Translations under genes and position numbers: made by a program
In this document: piece by piece, positions 55,469-64,000 of the stretch
How positions within the stretch are numbered: position 1 is the stretch's first letter
How the letters are laid out: each line of letters begins with the position of its first letter
NCBI RefSeq assembly: GCF_004214835.1
Contig: NZ_PIQJ01000003.1
Coordinates: 124,001 to 188,000, forward strand
From: Pseudidiomarina tainanensis
Lineage (GTDB): Bacteria; Pseudomonadota; Gammaproteobacteria; Enterobacterales; Alteromonadaceae
Length of the DNA stretch: 64,000 nt
Direction of reading: 5' to 3'
The notes under the pieces: model-generated
What the model was told of the DNA's origin: nothing
What the model saw: the letters and a program-made list of their open reading frames with translations, nothing else
Database searches by the model: none

Positions 55469-57412
55469 ATGACGCTTCAAGCCATTACTCGTGCCGCGTT
55501 GGCGGTTGTTGTTTTTGCCACGCTGGCTGTATTAAGCCCGCAGATACAAGCCCAGTCCTTAGCGAATCAAACAGCCAATCAACCAGAACTGCAACAAGAA
55601 TACATGCGTCAAATTGCGCAGTTGGTGGAATATGTTGGAGTGGATTACAGCGAGGCGGTTGCCAACGGCGAAGTAGTTAACGCTGGCGAATATGCCGAAA
55701 TGGAAGAGTTCTCGTCAATTATTCTGCGCAATATCAACACCCTCGCAACTGACAATCCAGCGCTACAAACGTTAATCCAGCCGGCGCAACAGCTACGCGA
55801 ATTAATCATGAGTAAAGCGAATTTGGCTGAGGTGCGCGGTGCAACCTCGCAGTTACGCGCGCAAATTTTGCAGCTGTTACCGAAAGTGGAACTGCCAAAA
55901 GCATTGTTGCCAACGGCGCAAACCAAAGAGATATATCAAGCGCAATGTAGTGCATGTCATGGCCAGCAAGGTCAAGGTGACGGCCCTGCAGGGCAAAACC
56001 TAGAACCTGCGCCAACCAACTTTACTGATTTGGAGCGCGCTGAAAACCGCTCGCTACTTGGTCTATACGATGCTATTACGAAGGGCATTGACGACACCGC
56101 CATGATGGCCTTCACCGATTTGACCGAGCAGCAGCGTTGGTCGCTGGCATTTTATGTGGGCTCGCTCGCGTTTCAACACGGTACCGTGGTTGCGCCGCAA
56201 GCCAGCATGGATGTGATTGATTTACAGCAAATGGTTAATACGAGCCCAGCACAATTACGTGCTGAGCTACCGAGTTCTCAAGCGAATTTGGTCACTATTT
56301 TACGGGCGAATCCGCAACAAATTTTCCAAGCTGAAATATCGCCATTTGCGGTGGCAAAAGCGCGCCTACAAGCGGCGGAAGAGGCCTACAAAGCAGGTGA
56401 ATTAAAGCGTGCAAACCACCTCGCAGTCAGTGCTTACTTAGATGGCTTTGAATTAATGGAGAACGGTTTGAGTGCATACGATGCCGCACAAACCAAAGCC
56501 ATTGAAGCGCAAATGATGGACTTGCGTCGCATTATTGCAACGCCGAATCAGCAAACACAAGTGAGCGCCGCGATTAGTGACACCCTAGCGGCCCTGGAGC
56601 GTGCCCAAGCCACCATGAATGAGCAGCAGCTTTCAAATACTGCGTTAGCAACAGCGAGCTTTGTGATTTTGCTGCGTGAAGGCTTAGAAGCGTTGTTGGT
56701 GGTGCTGGCGCTGATTACCGTACTGCGTCGTACTGAGCGGAACGATGCCGTGAAATATGTGCACTCAGGTTGGCTTGCTGCGCTTGTGCTCGGCGGTTTG
56801 ACCTGGTGGGCGGCGCAGTCACTGATTTCAATTAGTGGTGCGAGCCGCGAGATCATGGAAGGTGTGGCTGCGGGTATTGCCGCAGTGGTGTTGGTGTACG
56901 TCGGTATATGGATGCACAGCAAAACCAATGCACAGGCATGGCAGCGATACATCAAGCAAAATCTCAATGCTCATTTAGCGGCCGGGACGTTGTGGGGTAT
57001 TGCCCTGTTGAGCTTTATTGCCGTGTATCGCGAAGTGTTTGAAACCGTGCTGTTCTATCAGTCATTACTGACTCAAGCGCAAAGCGCGCAGCACACCAGC
57101 GTTTGGGGCGGATTTATCGCAGCCGCCGTGGTATTGGCAATGATCACGTGGGTTATCTTACGCTTTAGCGTGAAACTGCCAATTGCCAAGTTCTTTGCTT
57201 ACACCACGTACTTGCTGCTGATACTTGCGTTCGTGTTAGCCGGTAAAGCAATGATCGCATTCCAAGAGGCAGGTTGGCTTAGCGCCACACCATTCCCTGT
57301 GTCGTTGAATATCGACTGGCTCGGTATGACCGCCACGTGGGAGAGTCTTGGTGCGCAGGTGCTTGTGCTGATTGTGTTTAGCGTGTTCTTTCTTAAACAA
57401 AGAAAAATTTAG
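55469..57412 (+). CDS. Cytochrome c - FTR1 iron permease fusion
   Basis: 647 residues. A signal peptide (about 1-29, to IQAQS) is followed by a periplasmic helical part, a class I cytochrome c domain with the haem motif YQAQCSACHGQQGQGDGPAG (CxxCH, about residue 155) and a Met ligand region near MAFTDLTEQQ. A second helical segment and a C-terminal FTR1 permease with about seven transmembrane helices and the iron-binding motifs ILLREGLEALLVV and IAVYREVFETVLF complete the protein. FTR1 proteins import iron after oxidation of Fe2+; the fused cytochrome c probably accepts the electron. A Fur box lies upstream. Domains are clear, the oxidation step inferred. Confidence 0.92.
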   Translation: MTLQAITRAALAVVVFATLAVLSPQIQAQSLANQTANQPELQQEYMRQIAQLVEYVGVDYSEAVANGEVVNAGEYAEMEEFSSIILRNINTLATDNPALQTLIQPAQQLRELIMSKANLAEVRGATSQLRAQILQLLPKVELPKALLPTAQTKEIYQAQCSACHGQQGQGDGPAGQNLEPAPTNFTDLERAENRSLLGLYDAITKGIDDTAMMAFTDLTEQQRWSLAFYVGSLAFQHGTVVAPQASMDVIDLQQMVNTSPAQLRAELPSSQANLVTILRANPQQIFQAEISPFAVAKARLQAAEEAYKAGELKRANHLAVSAYLDGFELMENGLSAYDAAQTKAIEAQMMDLRRIIATPNQQTQVSAAISDTLAALERAQATMNEQQLSNTALATASFVILLREGLEALLVVLALITVLRRTERNDAVKYVHSGWLAALVLGGLTWWAAQSLISISGASREIMEGVAAGIAAVVLVYVGIWMHSKTNAQAWQRYIKQNLNAHLAAGTLWGIALLSFIAVYREVFETVLFYQSLLTQAQSAQHTSVWGGFIAAAVVLAMITWVILRFSVKLPIAKFFAYTTYLLLILAFVLAGKAMIAFQEAGWLSATPFPVSLNIDWLGMTATWESLGAQVLVLIVFSVFFLKQRKI

Positions 57413-57435
57413 CTAGCGGGATTTGAATTACGGCC

Positions 57436-57465
57436 TATACTTAGGTATATCCATTTTGAATATAC
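57436..57465 (+). promoter_or_regulatory. Likely VapB operator
   Basis: Two overlapping palindromes: TATAC-TTAG-GTATA (57436-57449) and GTATAT-N9-ATATAC (57445-57465), sharing the middle half-site. It sits 22 bp before vapB, as expected for an autoregulated toxin-antitoxin operon. Confidence 0.5.
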
Positions 57466-57486
57466 AATTGGATAAAGGAGGCGCGT

Positions 57487-57729
57487 ATGAAATCAACGAA
57501 AGCTAAAACCAAAATATTTAAAAGTAATCAAACCCAGGCGGTGCGATTGCCGAAAGATGTCGCCTTCCCTGAAGATGTTAGGGAAGTGGAAGTCTTAGTG
57601 GTTGGAGAAAGTCGTATCATAACGCCAGCAAAATCGAGTTGGCGTAGTTGGTTTTCAGGAGAACCGGCAAGCTCAGATTTCATGACTGAACGAGATCAAC
57701 CAGATGAACAACAGCGAGAAACGCTGTGA
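57487..57729 (+). CDS. vapB: VapB-type antitoxin
   Basis: 80 residues. N-terminal AbrB/SpoVT-like DNA-binding region (KIFKSNQTQAVRLPKDVAFP) and a flexible acidic C-terminus that would wrap VapC. The GATAAAGGAGG ribosome site is strong. The 4-bp overlap with vapC and the operator palindromes upstream are typical for a type II toxin-antitoxin module. Confidence 0.88.
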   Translation: MKSTKAKTKIFKSNQTQAVRLPKDVAFPEDVREVEVLVVGESRIITPAKSSWRSWFSGEPASSDFMTERDQPDEQQRETL

Positions 57730-58175
57730 ATCTGCGTTACATGCTCGACACGAATATTTGTATCTATGTCATGAAAAATCGACCTGAGTTTTTGGCCGAT
57801 TTATTTGATGCCCACGCACGAGAGTTATGCGTTAGTTCTGTTACCGTCATGGAACTGTATTATGGCGTTGAATGTTCTGCGCAGCGTGTCAGCAACGCAG
57901 ATAAACTAGAGAGCTTTTTGTCGCGCCTTCAAGTACTGGATTACGACACGGCGGCAGCCTACCAAACTGCGATTATTCGTGCTGAGCTGCGTCGATTAGG
58001 AACACCAATCGGTTCATATGATGGGATGATAGCCGGACACGCAAGATCTCATTCATTAACGGTAGTCACCAATAATGTCAGTGAGTTTATTCGTGTACCT
58101 GGGCTAATGATCGAAAATTGGCTACAGCAATCGCCACAATCAACGGTTAACGAACCTCTACCAGCTTACCGCTAG
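57726..58175 (+). CDS. vapC: VapC-type PIN-domain toxin ribonuclease
   Basis: 149 residues from GTG 57726. PIN domain acidic residues: YMLDTNICIYVM (Asp), TVMELYYGVE (Glu), GTPIGSYDGMIAGHA (Asp) and VTNNVSEFIRVPG (Asn/Glu). VapC toxins cleave tRNA-fMet or 23S rRNA. It forms a pair with the preceding vapB. It appears intact. Confidence 0.93.
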   Translation: MNLRYMLDTNICIYVMKNRPEFLADLFDAHARELCVSSVTVMELYYGVECSAQRVSNADKLESFLSRLQVLDYDTAAAYQTAIIRAELRRLGTPIGSYDGMIAGHARSHSLTVVTNNVSEFIRVPGLMIENWLQQSPQSTVNEPLPAYR

Positions 58176-58182
58176 CCTGACG

Positions 58183-59106
58183 TCACTGCATGCCTTTCAA
58201 AAATGCGACCACACTTCGCCCCAGCGAGCTGTGGTCGTAACCACCTTCTAAAGTCGCAACAATGCGGCCTTCACAGTAGCGTTCAGCCAACTCCTTCAGT
58301 TCACGTCCTATCCAGTGATAGTCCGTTTCGGTGAGCTTAAACTGCGCCATGTCATCTTCTAAATGACCATCAAAACCCGCGGAAACCATGATCAGTTGCG
58401 GCTCAAAGGCATCAATGGCAGGGAACCAGCGTTCGCGCACGGCTGCTTGCCACGTTGGGCCATCGCAGCCGGCTGGCAACGGAATATTGATCACTTCGTG
58501 ACTAATGGTTTCGGTACCTGAATTCGGGTACAGCGGGTGTTGAAACGAGCTACAAAACAGCACGCGTTCGTCATTTAGAAAAATGTCTTCGGTGCCGTTA
58601 CCGTGATGCACGTCAAAGTCAACAATTGCCACGCGCTCAATGCCGTAAGCATGCATAGCGTAAGCAGTGGCCACGGCGATATTGTTGAATATACAAAAGC
58701 CCATGGCGGCATCCCATGTGGCATGGTGACCGGGCGGGCGTACCGAGCAAAATGCTCGGCGATTCTCGGCGGTAAACACTTCGTCAACGGCGCAAATCCC
58801 GCTGCCGGCAGCATACAAAGCTGCACGCAGGGTACCGGCGGTCATCATGGTGTCGGGGTCGAGCCAAATATGTTGGTCGGGTTCAGTGGGCGCACGTTCG
58901 AACACGTCATCGACATAGTTTGCGGCGTGCACGCGGAGTAAGTCCTCACGTGTTGCTGGTTTGGCGTCTTTTTGCGTAAGCGCAAATTCCATGCCCGAGC
59001 GAATAATCTGATCGTTAATGGCGGCGATACGCGCCGGCTCTTCTGGGTGCACCTCAGAAACGCGATGCAAGCTGCAATATTGATGACTAAATACGGTTAT
59101 CGACAT
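58183..59106 (-). CDS. Histone-deacetylase-superfamily hydrolase (class II HDAC-like)
   Basis: 307 residues. Zinc-dependent HDAC/AcuC fold with FCSVRPPGHHATWDAAMGFC (the His-His charge relay), VAIVDFDVHHGNGTEDIF (zinc Asp and His), MVSAGFDGHLED (zinc Asp) and the C-terminal ATLEGGYDHSSLG with the catalytic Tyr. Bacterial members deacetylate acetyl-lysine proteins, polyamines or small amides. It lies 3 bp downstream of an acetyl-CoA hydrolase/GNAT fusion on the same strand, so the two are cotranscribed and may act on the same acetylated substrate. Confidence 0.93.
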   Translation of the reverse strand: MSITVFSHQYCSLHRVSEVHPEEPARIAAINDQIIRSGMEFALTQKDAKPATREDLLRVHAANYVDDVFERAPTEPDQHIWLDPDTMMTAGTLRAALYAAGSGICAVDEVFTAENRRAFCSVRPPGHHATWDAAMGFCIFNNIAVATAYAMHAYGIERVAIVDFDVHHGNGTEDIFLNDERVLFCSSFQHPLYPNSGTETISHEVINIPLPAGCDGPTWQAAVRERWFPAIDAFEPQLIMVSAGFDGHLEDDMAQFKLTETDYHWIGRELKELAERYCEGRIVATLEGGYDHSSLGRSVVAFLKGMQ

Positions 59107-59109
59107 ACA

Positions 59110-60978
59110 TCACTCACTGTCTGCGGGTGCGCTAAGCACCAACTCCAAATACACTTCGCCAGGCTCTTCTGAAGGCTTACGCACAAATCCGGCGCGTTCA
59201 AACACCGCCAACATTTTGCCGTTTTCTGAGCGCACGTAAGCAAGCATGCGCTCAAGGCCACGCTCGCGGGCAATTCGCTTCATTTCTTCCAACAGGCGGG
59301 TTGCCATGCCTTTACCGTGCTGAGTTTCTCGCGTTACAAAGGCCACTTCACAGCTTTTTTCGTCGTGTAGCAGATAATAGCGACCAACGGCTTGAATCTG
59401 CGCCATTGAGCCTTTTTGTCGCACAATACATAACGCCAAATCACGCGACTGATCGACACTCACCAAGGTGCATGATTTTTCCCGGCTCATGCTGGTAGGC
59501 ACCGTGTTATAGCGCATCTGCAGGGTTTCTTTGGTGTGCGAATAGAAGAACTCTTGCAGGCGGCGCTCGTCACTCGGATTCAGGGGACGCAAGTCAAAGA
59601 ACTCACCATTAATGGAGATCTCTTTAAAGCCAACCGGGCCAAGCTCAGGCACTTCAACCGAGTGCAGAATTTGATAGTGGGGCACATAGTAATGCTTACG
59701 CACTTCTTCTAATAATTGCTGGCGGAATTTTGGATGCGCAACACGAATTAATTCCAACGCACGTTCACGAATACTTTTACCGCGCAGCGATGCCACGCCA
59801 AACTCGGTGACCACGTAGTACACATGCGCGCGCGAGGTGGCGACGCCACTGCCTTCGCTAATAAATGGCACAATCCGTGAGACGGTCCCGTTTTTGGCGG
59901 TTGAGGGCAGGGCGATCACTGGTTTACCGCCAGGACTCATGCTGGCGCCACGGCTAAAGTCCACATGCCCGCCAATTCCACTATAAAAATGATGACCAAT
60001 GGAATCCGACACCACTTGCCCGGTTAAATCCACCTCAATGGCGCTGTTAATCGAGACCATTTTTTCGTTGCGGGCTATGTTCGCTGGTGAGTTCACATAT
60101 TCCGATGGATAAAAGCCGATGTGCGGGTTGTTGTTCACAAAGTCATAGAGCTTCTTGCTACCAATGCAAAAGCTAGTCACCGCTTTGTGCTGGTGATAGG
60201 TCTTCTTGCGGTTGTTGATCACGCCGCTAAGCATCAGTTCCATAATTCCGTCAGTAATCAGCTCGCTGTGTACGCCTAAGTCTTTGTGATTGCTCAAGTA
60301 GCGCAAAACGGCATCGCAAATTTTGCCAAAGCCAATTTGAATGGTGGCGCCATCTTCCACCAACAACGATACATACTGGCCAATCCGCTCGGTCACGGCA
60401 TCGAGCTCAGGCGCGGTAATTTCTGGCAGGTCTTGCTCGGCTTCAAAAAAGGCATCAATTTGGCCTTTGTGAACGAATGCTTGGCCAAAAGTGACGGGCA
60501 TTTTCGGATTCACTTGGGCAATAACCTTTTTCGCTGAACGCAAGGCCGAGGACACAATATCTACGGACACGCCAAGCGAATGGTAACCGTATTGGTCGGG
60601 CGGGCTCACCATGATGAGCGCCGCATCAAGAGGCAGAATCTCTTCGCTAAATAACGACGGAATATCAGACATGAATGCAGGGGTGTAATCGGCACGGCCT
60701 TCGGCAACGGCTTTGCGTACTTTCTCGCCACCAATAAACAGCGAGTTGACCTTGAAGGTCTGGTTGTATTCGGGGTTCACCCAGTGGTTATCGCCAAGCG
60801 CATAAATCTGCACAATTTCGATATCGTGAAAGTGTTGACTGTGATCGGCAAGGTCGTGCAGCAATGCGTGAGGAACGCCTGCGTGGGTGCCAATAAAAAT
60901 ACGGTCACCAGACTTTAGTAGCTGTTGCCACTTTGCCGGTTGGCCATCAACCATCAACTGTCGTTCATTGCTACCCAT
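59110..60978 (-). CDS. Acetyl-CoA hydrolase/transferase fused to a GNAT acetyltransferase
   Basis: 622 residues. The N-terminal acetyl-CoA hydrolase/CoA-transferase part (about 10-435) shows GDRIFIGTHAGVPHALLHDL, VEDGATIQIGFGKICDAVL, FSRGASMSPGGKPVIALPST and VVTEFGVASLRGKSIRERAL. The C-terminal GNAT domain (about 455-615) has the acetyl-CoA loop ETQHGKGMATRLLEEMKRIA and MLAYVRSENGKMLAVFERAG. Such fusions occur in several gammaproteobacteria. It would shift acyl groups between CoA thioesters and acids and acetylate an amine. Start ATG 60978; an in-frame Met at residue 9 is possible. Confidence 0.92.
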   Translation of the reverse strand: MGSNERQLMVDGQPAKWQQLLKSGDRIFIGTHAGVPHALLHDLADHSQHFHDIEIVQIYALGDNHWVNPEYNQTFKVNSLFIGGEKVRKAVAEGRADYTPAFMSDIPSLFSEEILPLDAALIMVSPPDQYGYHSLGVSVDIVSSALRSAKKVIAQVNPKMPVTFGQAFVHKGQIDAFFEAEQDLPEITAPELDAVTERIGQYVSLLVEDGATIQIGFGKICDAVLRYLSNHKDLGVHSELITDGIMELMLSGVINNRKKTYHQHKAVTSFCIGSKKLYDFVNNNPHIGFYPSEYVNSPANIARNEKMVSINSAIEVDLTGQVVSDSIGHHFYSGIGGHVDFSRGASMSPGGKPVIALPSTAKNGTVSRIVPFISEGSGVATSRAHVYYVVTEFGVASLRGKSIRERALELIRVAHPKFRQQLLEEVRKHYYVPHYQILHSVEVPELGPVGFKEISINGEFFDLRPLNPSDERRLQEFFYSHTKETLQMRYNTVPTSMSREKSCTLVSVDQSRDLALCIVRQKGSMAQIQAVGRYYLLHDEKSCEVAFVTRETQHGKGMATRLLEEMKRIARERGLERMLAYVRSENGKMLAVFERAGFVRKPSEEPGEVYLELVLSAPADSE

Positions 60979-61104
60979 GGTCTCATTCCTTATGCCGTAC
61001 TAATACTGCAATGAGTTACTAAGGCAGTATAAACATAATTTTGGCTTCGACGAAATTGGCGCTATGCTGTGGGGCGTCATTTTTCAAACAATAAGAATAA
61101 ACCT

Positions 61105-62349
61105 ATGACACAACTCACAGAATCGTCCCGGCGACACGCTCTTGGTCCAGGCATTATTTTAGCGGCAGCAGCTGTCGGCGCGTCACATCTTGTCGCCTCA
61201 ACCCAAGCGGGCGCTTTATTCGGTTGGCAACTTTGGTGGGTGATTGTTTTGGTGAATGTGCTGAAGTATCCGTTCTTCCGCTTTGCCGTTACCTACACAC
61301 TCGAAAGTAAGCAAAACTTAATTGCTGGATACTACGGTGAAGGCAAGATTTACCTGTGGCTCTTCACGATTTTGAATACCATTGCGGCGGTGGTGAATAC
61401 GGCCGGCGTGTTGTTGCTGACTGCGAGCTTATTAAGGTTATTTATTCCTGAATTGTCACTGTTAGCCCTGTGCTGGCTGATTTTGCTCGGTTGTCTGTTG
61501 GTTATTTTAGGTGGCCAATATCGCCTGCTCGACACCCTTTCGAAATGGATTATGGCAAGCTTGAGTTTAGCCACTGTGGTGGCCGTAATCATCGCATGGG
61601 GAAGCGCACCGCCGCCACCAGCCGACTTTGTTGCGCCATCTCCATGGCAACTCTCAGCACTGGCGTTTTTAGTAGCGATGATGGGCTGGATGCCTGTTCC
61701 CATTGAGCTGTCAGCAATTAATTCGCTGTGGTTGCAAAGCAAGCAAAAGCTCACCCGAATCAGCTTGAAGCACGGGTTATTCGACTTCAATTTAGGCTAT
61801 TGGGTAACCGCGGCTTTGGCAGTCGTGTTCCTTTCGCTTGGAGCCTTGGTGCAATTCGGTAGTGACCAACCGATTGCATTAGCCGGTACGCAGTTTGCGC
61901 AGCAATTTGTCAGCATGTATGGCAATACCATTGGCGCTTGGTCGGAATATCTAGTCGGCGGTATCGCTTTCTTGTGTATGTTTGGTACCACACTGGCTGT
62001 ACTCGATGGCTACGCACGAACCCTCAAAGAATGCCGTTCGCTTCTAGCACCGTCAAAGAAGAAGAGCGAGTCTCAAGCTAAGTCTGACAGCCTCACTTGG
62101 TGGGTCATCGGACAGTCAATCGCCGGTATGCTAGTGATTATTTACTTTCAAAGCGCGCTCGGGCCAATGCTGACATTTGCGATGACGTTAGCGTTCTTAA
62201 CCACGCCGTTTTTCGCTTGGCTCAACTTTAAGCTGGCGCGAAAAAATGCCATGTCGAAGCGCATGCGAGCCTATGGCTGGATCGGATTAACCTACTTAAT
62301 TGTCTTCGCGTTAGGTTATTTGTACTTTTTGCTGTTCATGGGCTCGTGA
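61105..62349 (+). CDS. Nramp-superfamily transporter lacking the usual metal-binding motifs
   Basis: 414 residues from ATG 61105; an upstream ATG at 61069 would add 12. About eleven transmembrane helices in the Nramp/LeuT order. TM1 reads GPGIILAAAAVGASHLVAST where classical Nramps have a DPGN motif. TM6 reads MMGWMPVPIELSAINSLWLQ where they have MPH. The two helix breaks are therefore kept but the transition-metal ligands (Asp, Asn, Met) are not all present. It is annotated as Nramp-related; substrate may be another divalent ion or an unknown solute. Confidence 0.85.
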   Translation: MTQLTESSRRHALGPGIILAAAAVGASHLVASTQAGALFGWQLWWVIVLVNVLKYPFFRFAVTYTLESKQNLIAGYYGEGKIYLWLFTILNTIAAVVNTAGVLLLTASLLRLFIPELSLLALCWLILLGCLLVILGGQYRLLDTLSKWIMASLSLATVVAVIIAWGSAPPPPADFVAPSPWQLSALAFLVAMMGWMPVPIELSAINSLWLQSKQKLTRISLKHGLFDFNLGYWVTAALAVVFLSLGALVQFGSDQPIALAGTQFAQQFVSMYGNTIGAWSEYLVGGIAFLCMFGTTLAVLDGYARTLKECRSLLAPSKKKSESQAKSDSLTWWVIGQSIAGMLVIIYFQSALGPMLTFAMTLAFLTTPFFAWLNFKLARKNAMSKRMRAYGWIGLTYLIVFALGYLYFLLFMGS

Positions 62350-62443
62350 CCATCTTGAAAATCAGTACGTTTGGCTCACTCGCCTTGAGCTTTACCAAGC
62401 GATTGCATTAAATGGAACAACAATAAAACCAGAGGAAGTAATC

Positions 62444-63964
62444 ATGAAGGGCATGAAACATCTCATTTTCGCAGTGATGATGGGGTCAAGCTTGGTTGTA
62501 ACTGCAACCGCAACAGAACTCCCAGAAGCAAAAATCGCCGCAGACGAAACGGTTGTGACTGAGCACAGCACCACCATCAACGGTCAGCGTTTTAAATACA
62601 CCGCAACCACCGGCACCCAGCCAGTGTTTAACGAAAACGGCGAAGCAACCGCCGCGTTGTTTTTCACGTACTACGAACGCCAAGGCGTTAAGAACCGTGA
62701 AGAACGTCCGCTATTAATTTGATTTAATGGTGGCCCTGGCTCTGCGTCTGTTTGGATGCATGTGGCTTACACCGGTCCAAAATCACTTCGTGTTGATGAC
62801 GAAGGTTTCCCACTCATGCCGTACGGCGTGAAAGACAACCCGCATTCAGTACTCGATGTCGCTGATATTGTGTTTGTGAACCCAGTGAACACCGGCTATT
62901 CACGCCCGTTGCCAAAGAAAGACGGCTCACAGTATTCGCGTGATGAACTGCAAAAAATGTTCTTTGGTGTGAATGCCGATGTGAAATATTTAGCTGATTG
63001 GATCAACACCTTTGTGACCCGTCATGAACGCTGGCGCTCACCGAAGTACCTGATTGGTGAAAGCTACGGTACCACGCGTGTATCAGGTTTAGCGCTTGAG
63101 CTGCAAAACCGTCAGTGGATGTATTTGAACGGTGTCATCTTGGTATCGCCAACGGATATCGGCATTGAGCGTAACGGCCCAGTAAAAGCAGCGAACCGCT
63201 TACCGTATTTTGCTGCGGCAGCGTGGTATCACGATGCATTGAGTTCTGATCTGCAAAGCAAAGACTTACTCGAGCTATTGCCGGAAGTTGAGAAGTATAC
63301 GCTTGACGTTTACTTGCCAGCTTTAGCAAAAGGCGCCATGTTGCCTGCCGCTGAGAAAGAGCAAATTGCTGAGCAAGTAGCGAAGTATTCAGGTTTAGAC
63401 AAGCAAACTGTAATGCGTGCCAACCTTGATATCAGCACCTCGTTTTTCTGGAAAGAGTTATTGCGTGATCGCGGTCAAACCATTGGTCGTTTAGATTCGC
63501 GCTACCTCGGTATTGACCGTGATGACGTGGGTTCACGCCCAGATTACAACTCTGAGCTGACCTCTTGGTTACATTCGTTTACTCCAGCGATCAATTATTA
63601 CTTGCGCGAAGAACTTGGCTACAAAACTGACGTGAAATACAACATGTTTGGCCCTGTACACCCATGGGATCGCAGCAACGACAATACTGGTGAAAATCTG
63701 CGCCAAGCAATGGCACAGAACCCTTACTTGAATGTGTTAATTCAGTCAGGTTACTACGACGGCGCAACCAATTATTTTGATGCGAAATACAATATGTGGC
63801 ACATCGATCCAAGCGGTCGTATGGCTGACCGTATTGGCTTCAAAGGTTATCGTAGTGGTCACATGATGTATTTGCGCGCAGAAGATTTGAAATTGTCGAA
63901 CAACGACTTGCGTGAATTCATAAAAGCGACTATTCCTGCTAAGGACGAAGCAGCGAAATACTAA
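62444..63964 (+). pseudogene. S10 serine carboxypeptidase-like gene with one in-frame TGA
   Basis: One continuous frame of 506 codons interrupted only by TGA at 62720-62722 (codon 93). A signal peptide (MKGMKHLIFAVMMGSSLVVT, cleaved near ATATE) leads to RPLLI-stop-FNGGPGSAS. In S10 peptidases this position is Trp (PLLIWFNGGPGS), so TGG has become TGA. Downstream the catalytic triad is intact: Ser in LIGESYGTTR, Asp in IQSGYYDGATNYF and His in YRSGHMMYLRA. No other lesion is seen. Without read-through the product is a 92-residue fragment. The restart at ATG 62756 would lack the signal peptide and the NGGPG oxyanion loop. Either a very recent pseudogene, a strain-level mutation or a sequencing error. 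Confidence 0.85.
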
Positions 63965-63982
63965 CGACCAAGGAGATAACCC

Positions 63983-64000
63983 ATGGATTTAATCCGGATT
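63983..64000 (+). CDS. Start of a downstream gene (partial)
   Basis: ATG 63983 preceded by AAGGAG (63970-63975) opens MDLIRI and runs off the right edge, 18 bp after the peptidase stop. Too short to identify. Confidence 0.5.

Noticed and set aside
62720-62722. Selenocysteine or TGA-as-Trp recoding in the S10 peptidase
   Set aside because: The family has Trp, not Cys, at this position. No selenocysteine-element-like hairpin was recognised after it, and other genes here use TGA as a stop and TGG for Trp.

Overview
The window reads as chromosomal DNA of a marine gammaproteobacterium close to the Alteromonadales, most likely Idiomarina or Pseudidiomarina. This is inferred from protein style and gene order, not from a database search. 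Supporting signs are the DUF3450-TtpC-ExbB-ExbD-TonB-TPR cluster, the very long PstC and PstA, the Oar-like TonB-dependent receptor, the zapA / 6S RNA / ygfA neighbourhood and the pepP-ubiH-ubiI-gcvTHP order. Most of the window is dense core genome. The stretch from about 49.9 to 55.4 kb is AT-rich and accessory.

Layout. 1-681: start of a membrane sensor. 0.8-2.1 kb: YbdG-type mechanosensitive channel. 2.1-7.2 kb: a six-gene TonB2/TtpC energy-transducing operon. 7.3-8.3 kb: a porin. 8.3-15.2 kb: AEC transporter, xseA, guaB-guaA, mltF and a candidate 40-codon gene. 15.2-19.7 kb: purL and tadA. 19.7-24.5 kb: an Oar-like TonB-dependent receptor divergent from a secreted EEP-family phosphohydrolase-like lipoprotein. 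24.6-35.1 kb: phoB-phoR, pstS, asnC/asnA, pstC-pstA-pstB-phoU. 35.1-45.1 kb: ygfA-rpiA-serA, an amidohydrolase, 6S RNA, zapA, ygfB-pepP-ubiH-ubiI and a LysR regulator. 45.3-49.8 kb: gcvT-gcvH-gcvP. 49.9-55.4 kb: an accessory island with a NERD protein, a PD-(D/E)XK protein, an IS110-family insertion sequence, a nuclease-helicase gene flanked by attC-like sites, and a small secreted orphan. 55.4-64 kb: cytochrome c-FTR1 iron permease with a Fur box, vapBC, an HDAC-family deacetylase beside an acetyl-CoA hydrolase/GNAT fusion, an Nramp-related transporter, and an S10 peptidase gene broken by one in-frame TGA.

The strongest theme is phosphate. PhoB-box-like elements (7-bp direct repeats at 11-bp period) lie upstream of phoB, pstS and pstC. 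They also lie upstream of the DUF3450/TtpC/TonB2 operon, the porin, and between the Oar-like receptor and the EEP lipoprotein. In each case a -10-like hexamer begins exactly 10 bp after the box. Together this suggests one Pho regulon in which an outer-membrane porin, a TonB-dependent receptor, its own TonB energiser, a surface or periplasmic phosphodiesterase/phosphatase-like enzyme and the Pst transporter cooperate to take up phosphate or phosphorylated compounds.

The second theme is the accessory island. A well-formed attC site (54661-54732), and a less typical one (about 52951-53033) sharing the same GTTAAC-RTCCG end, bracket a NERD-like nuclease / DUF2075-type helicase gene, as in an integron cassette without a nearby integrase. 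The neighbouring IS110-family element has strongly structured non-coding flanks that could encode its guide (bridge/seek) RNA.
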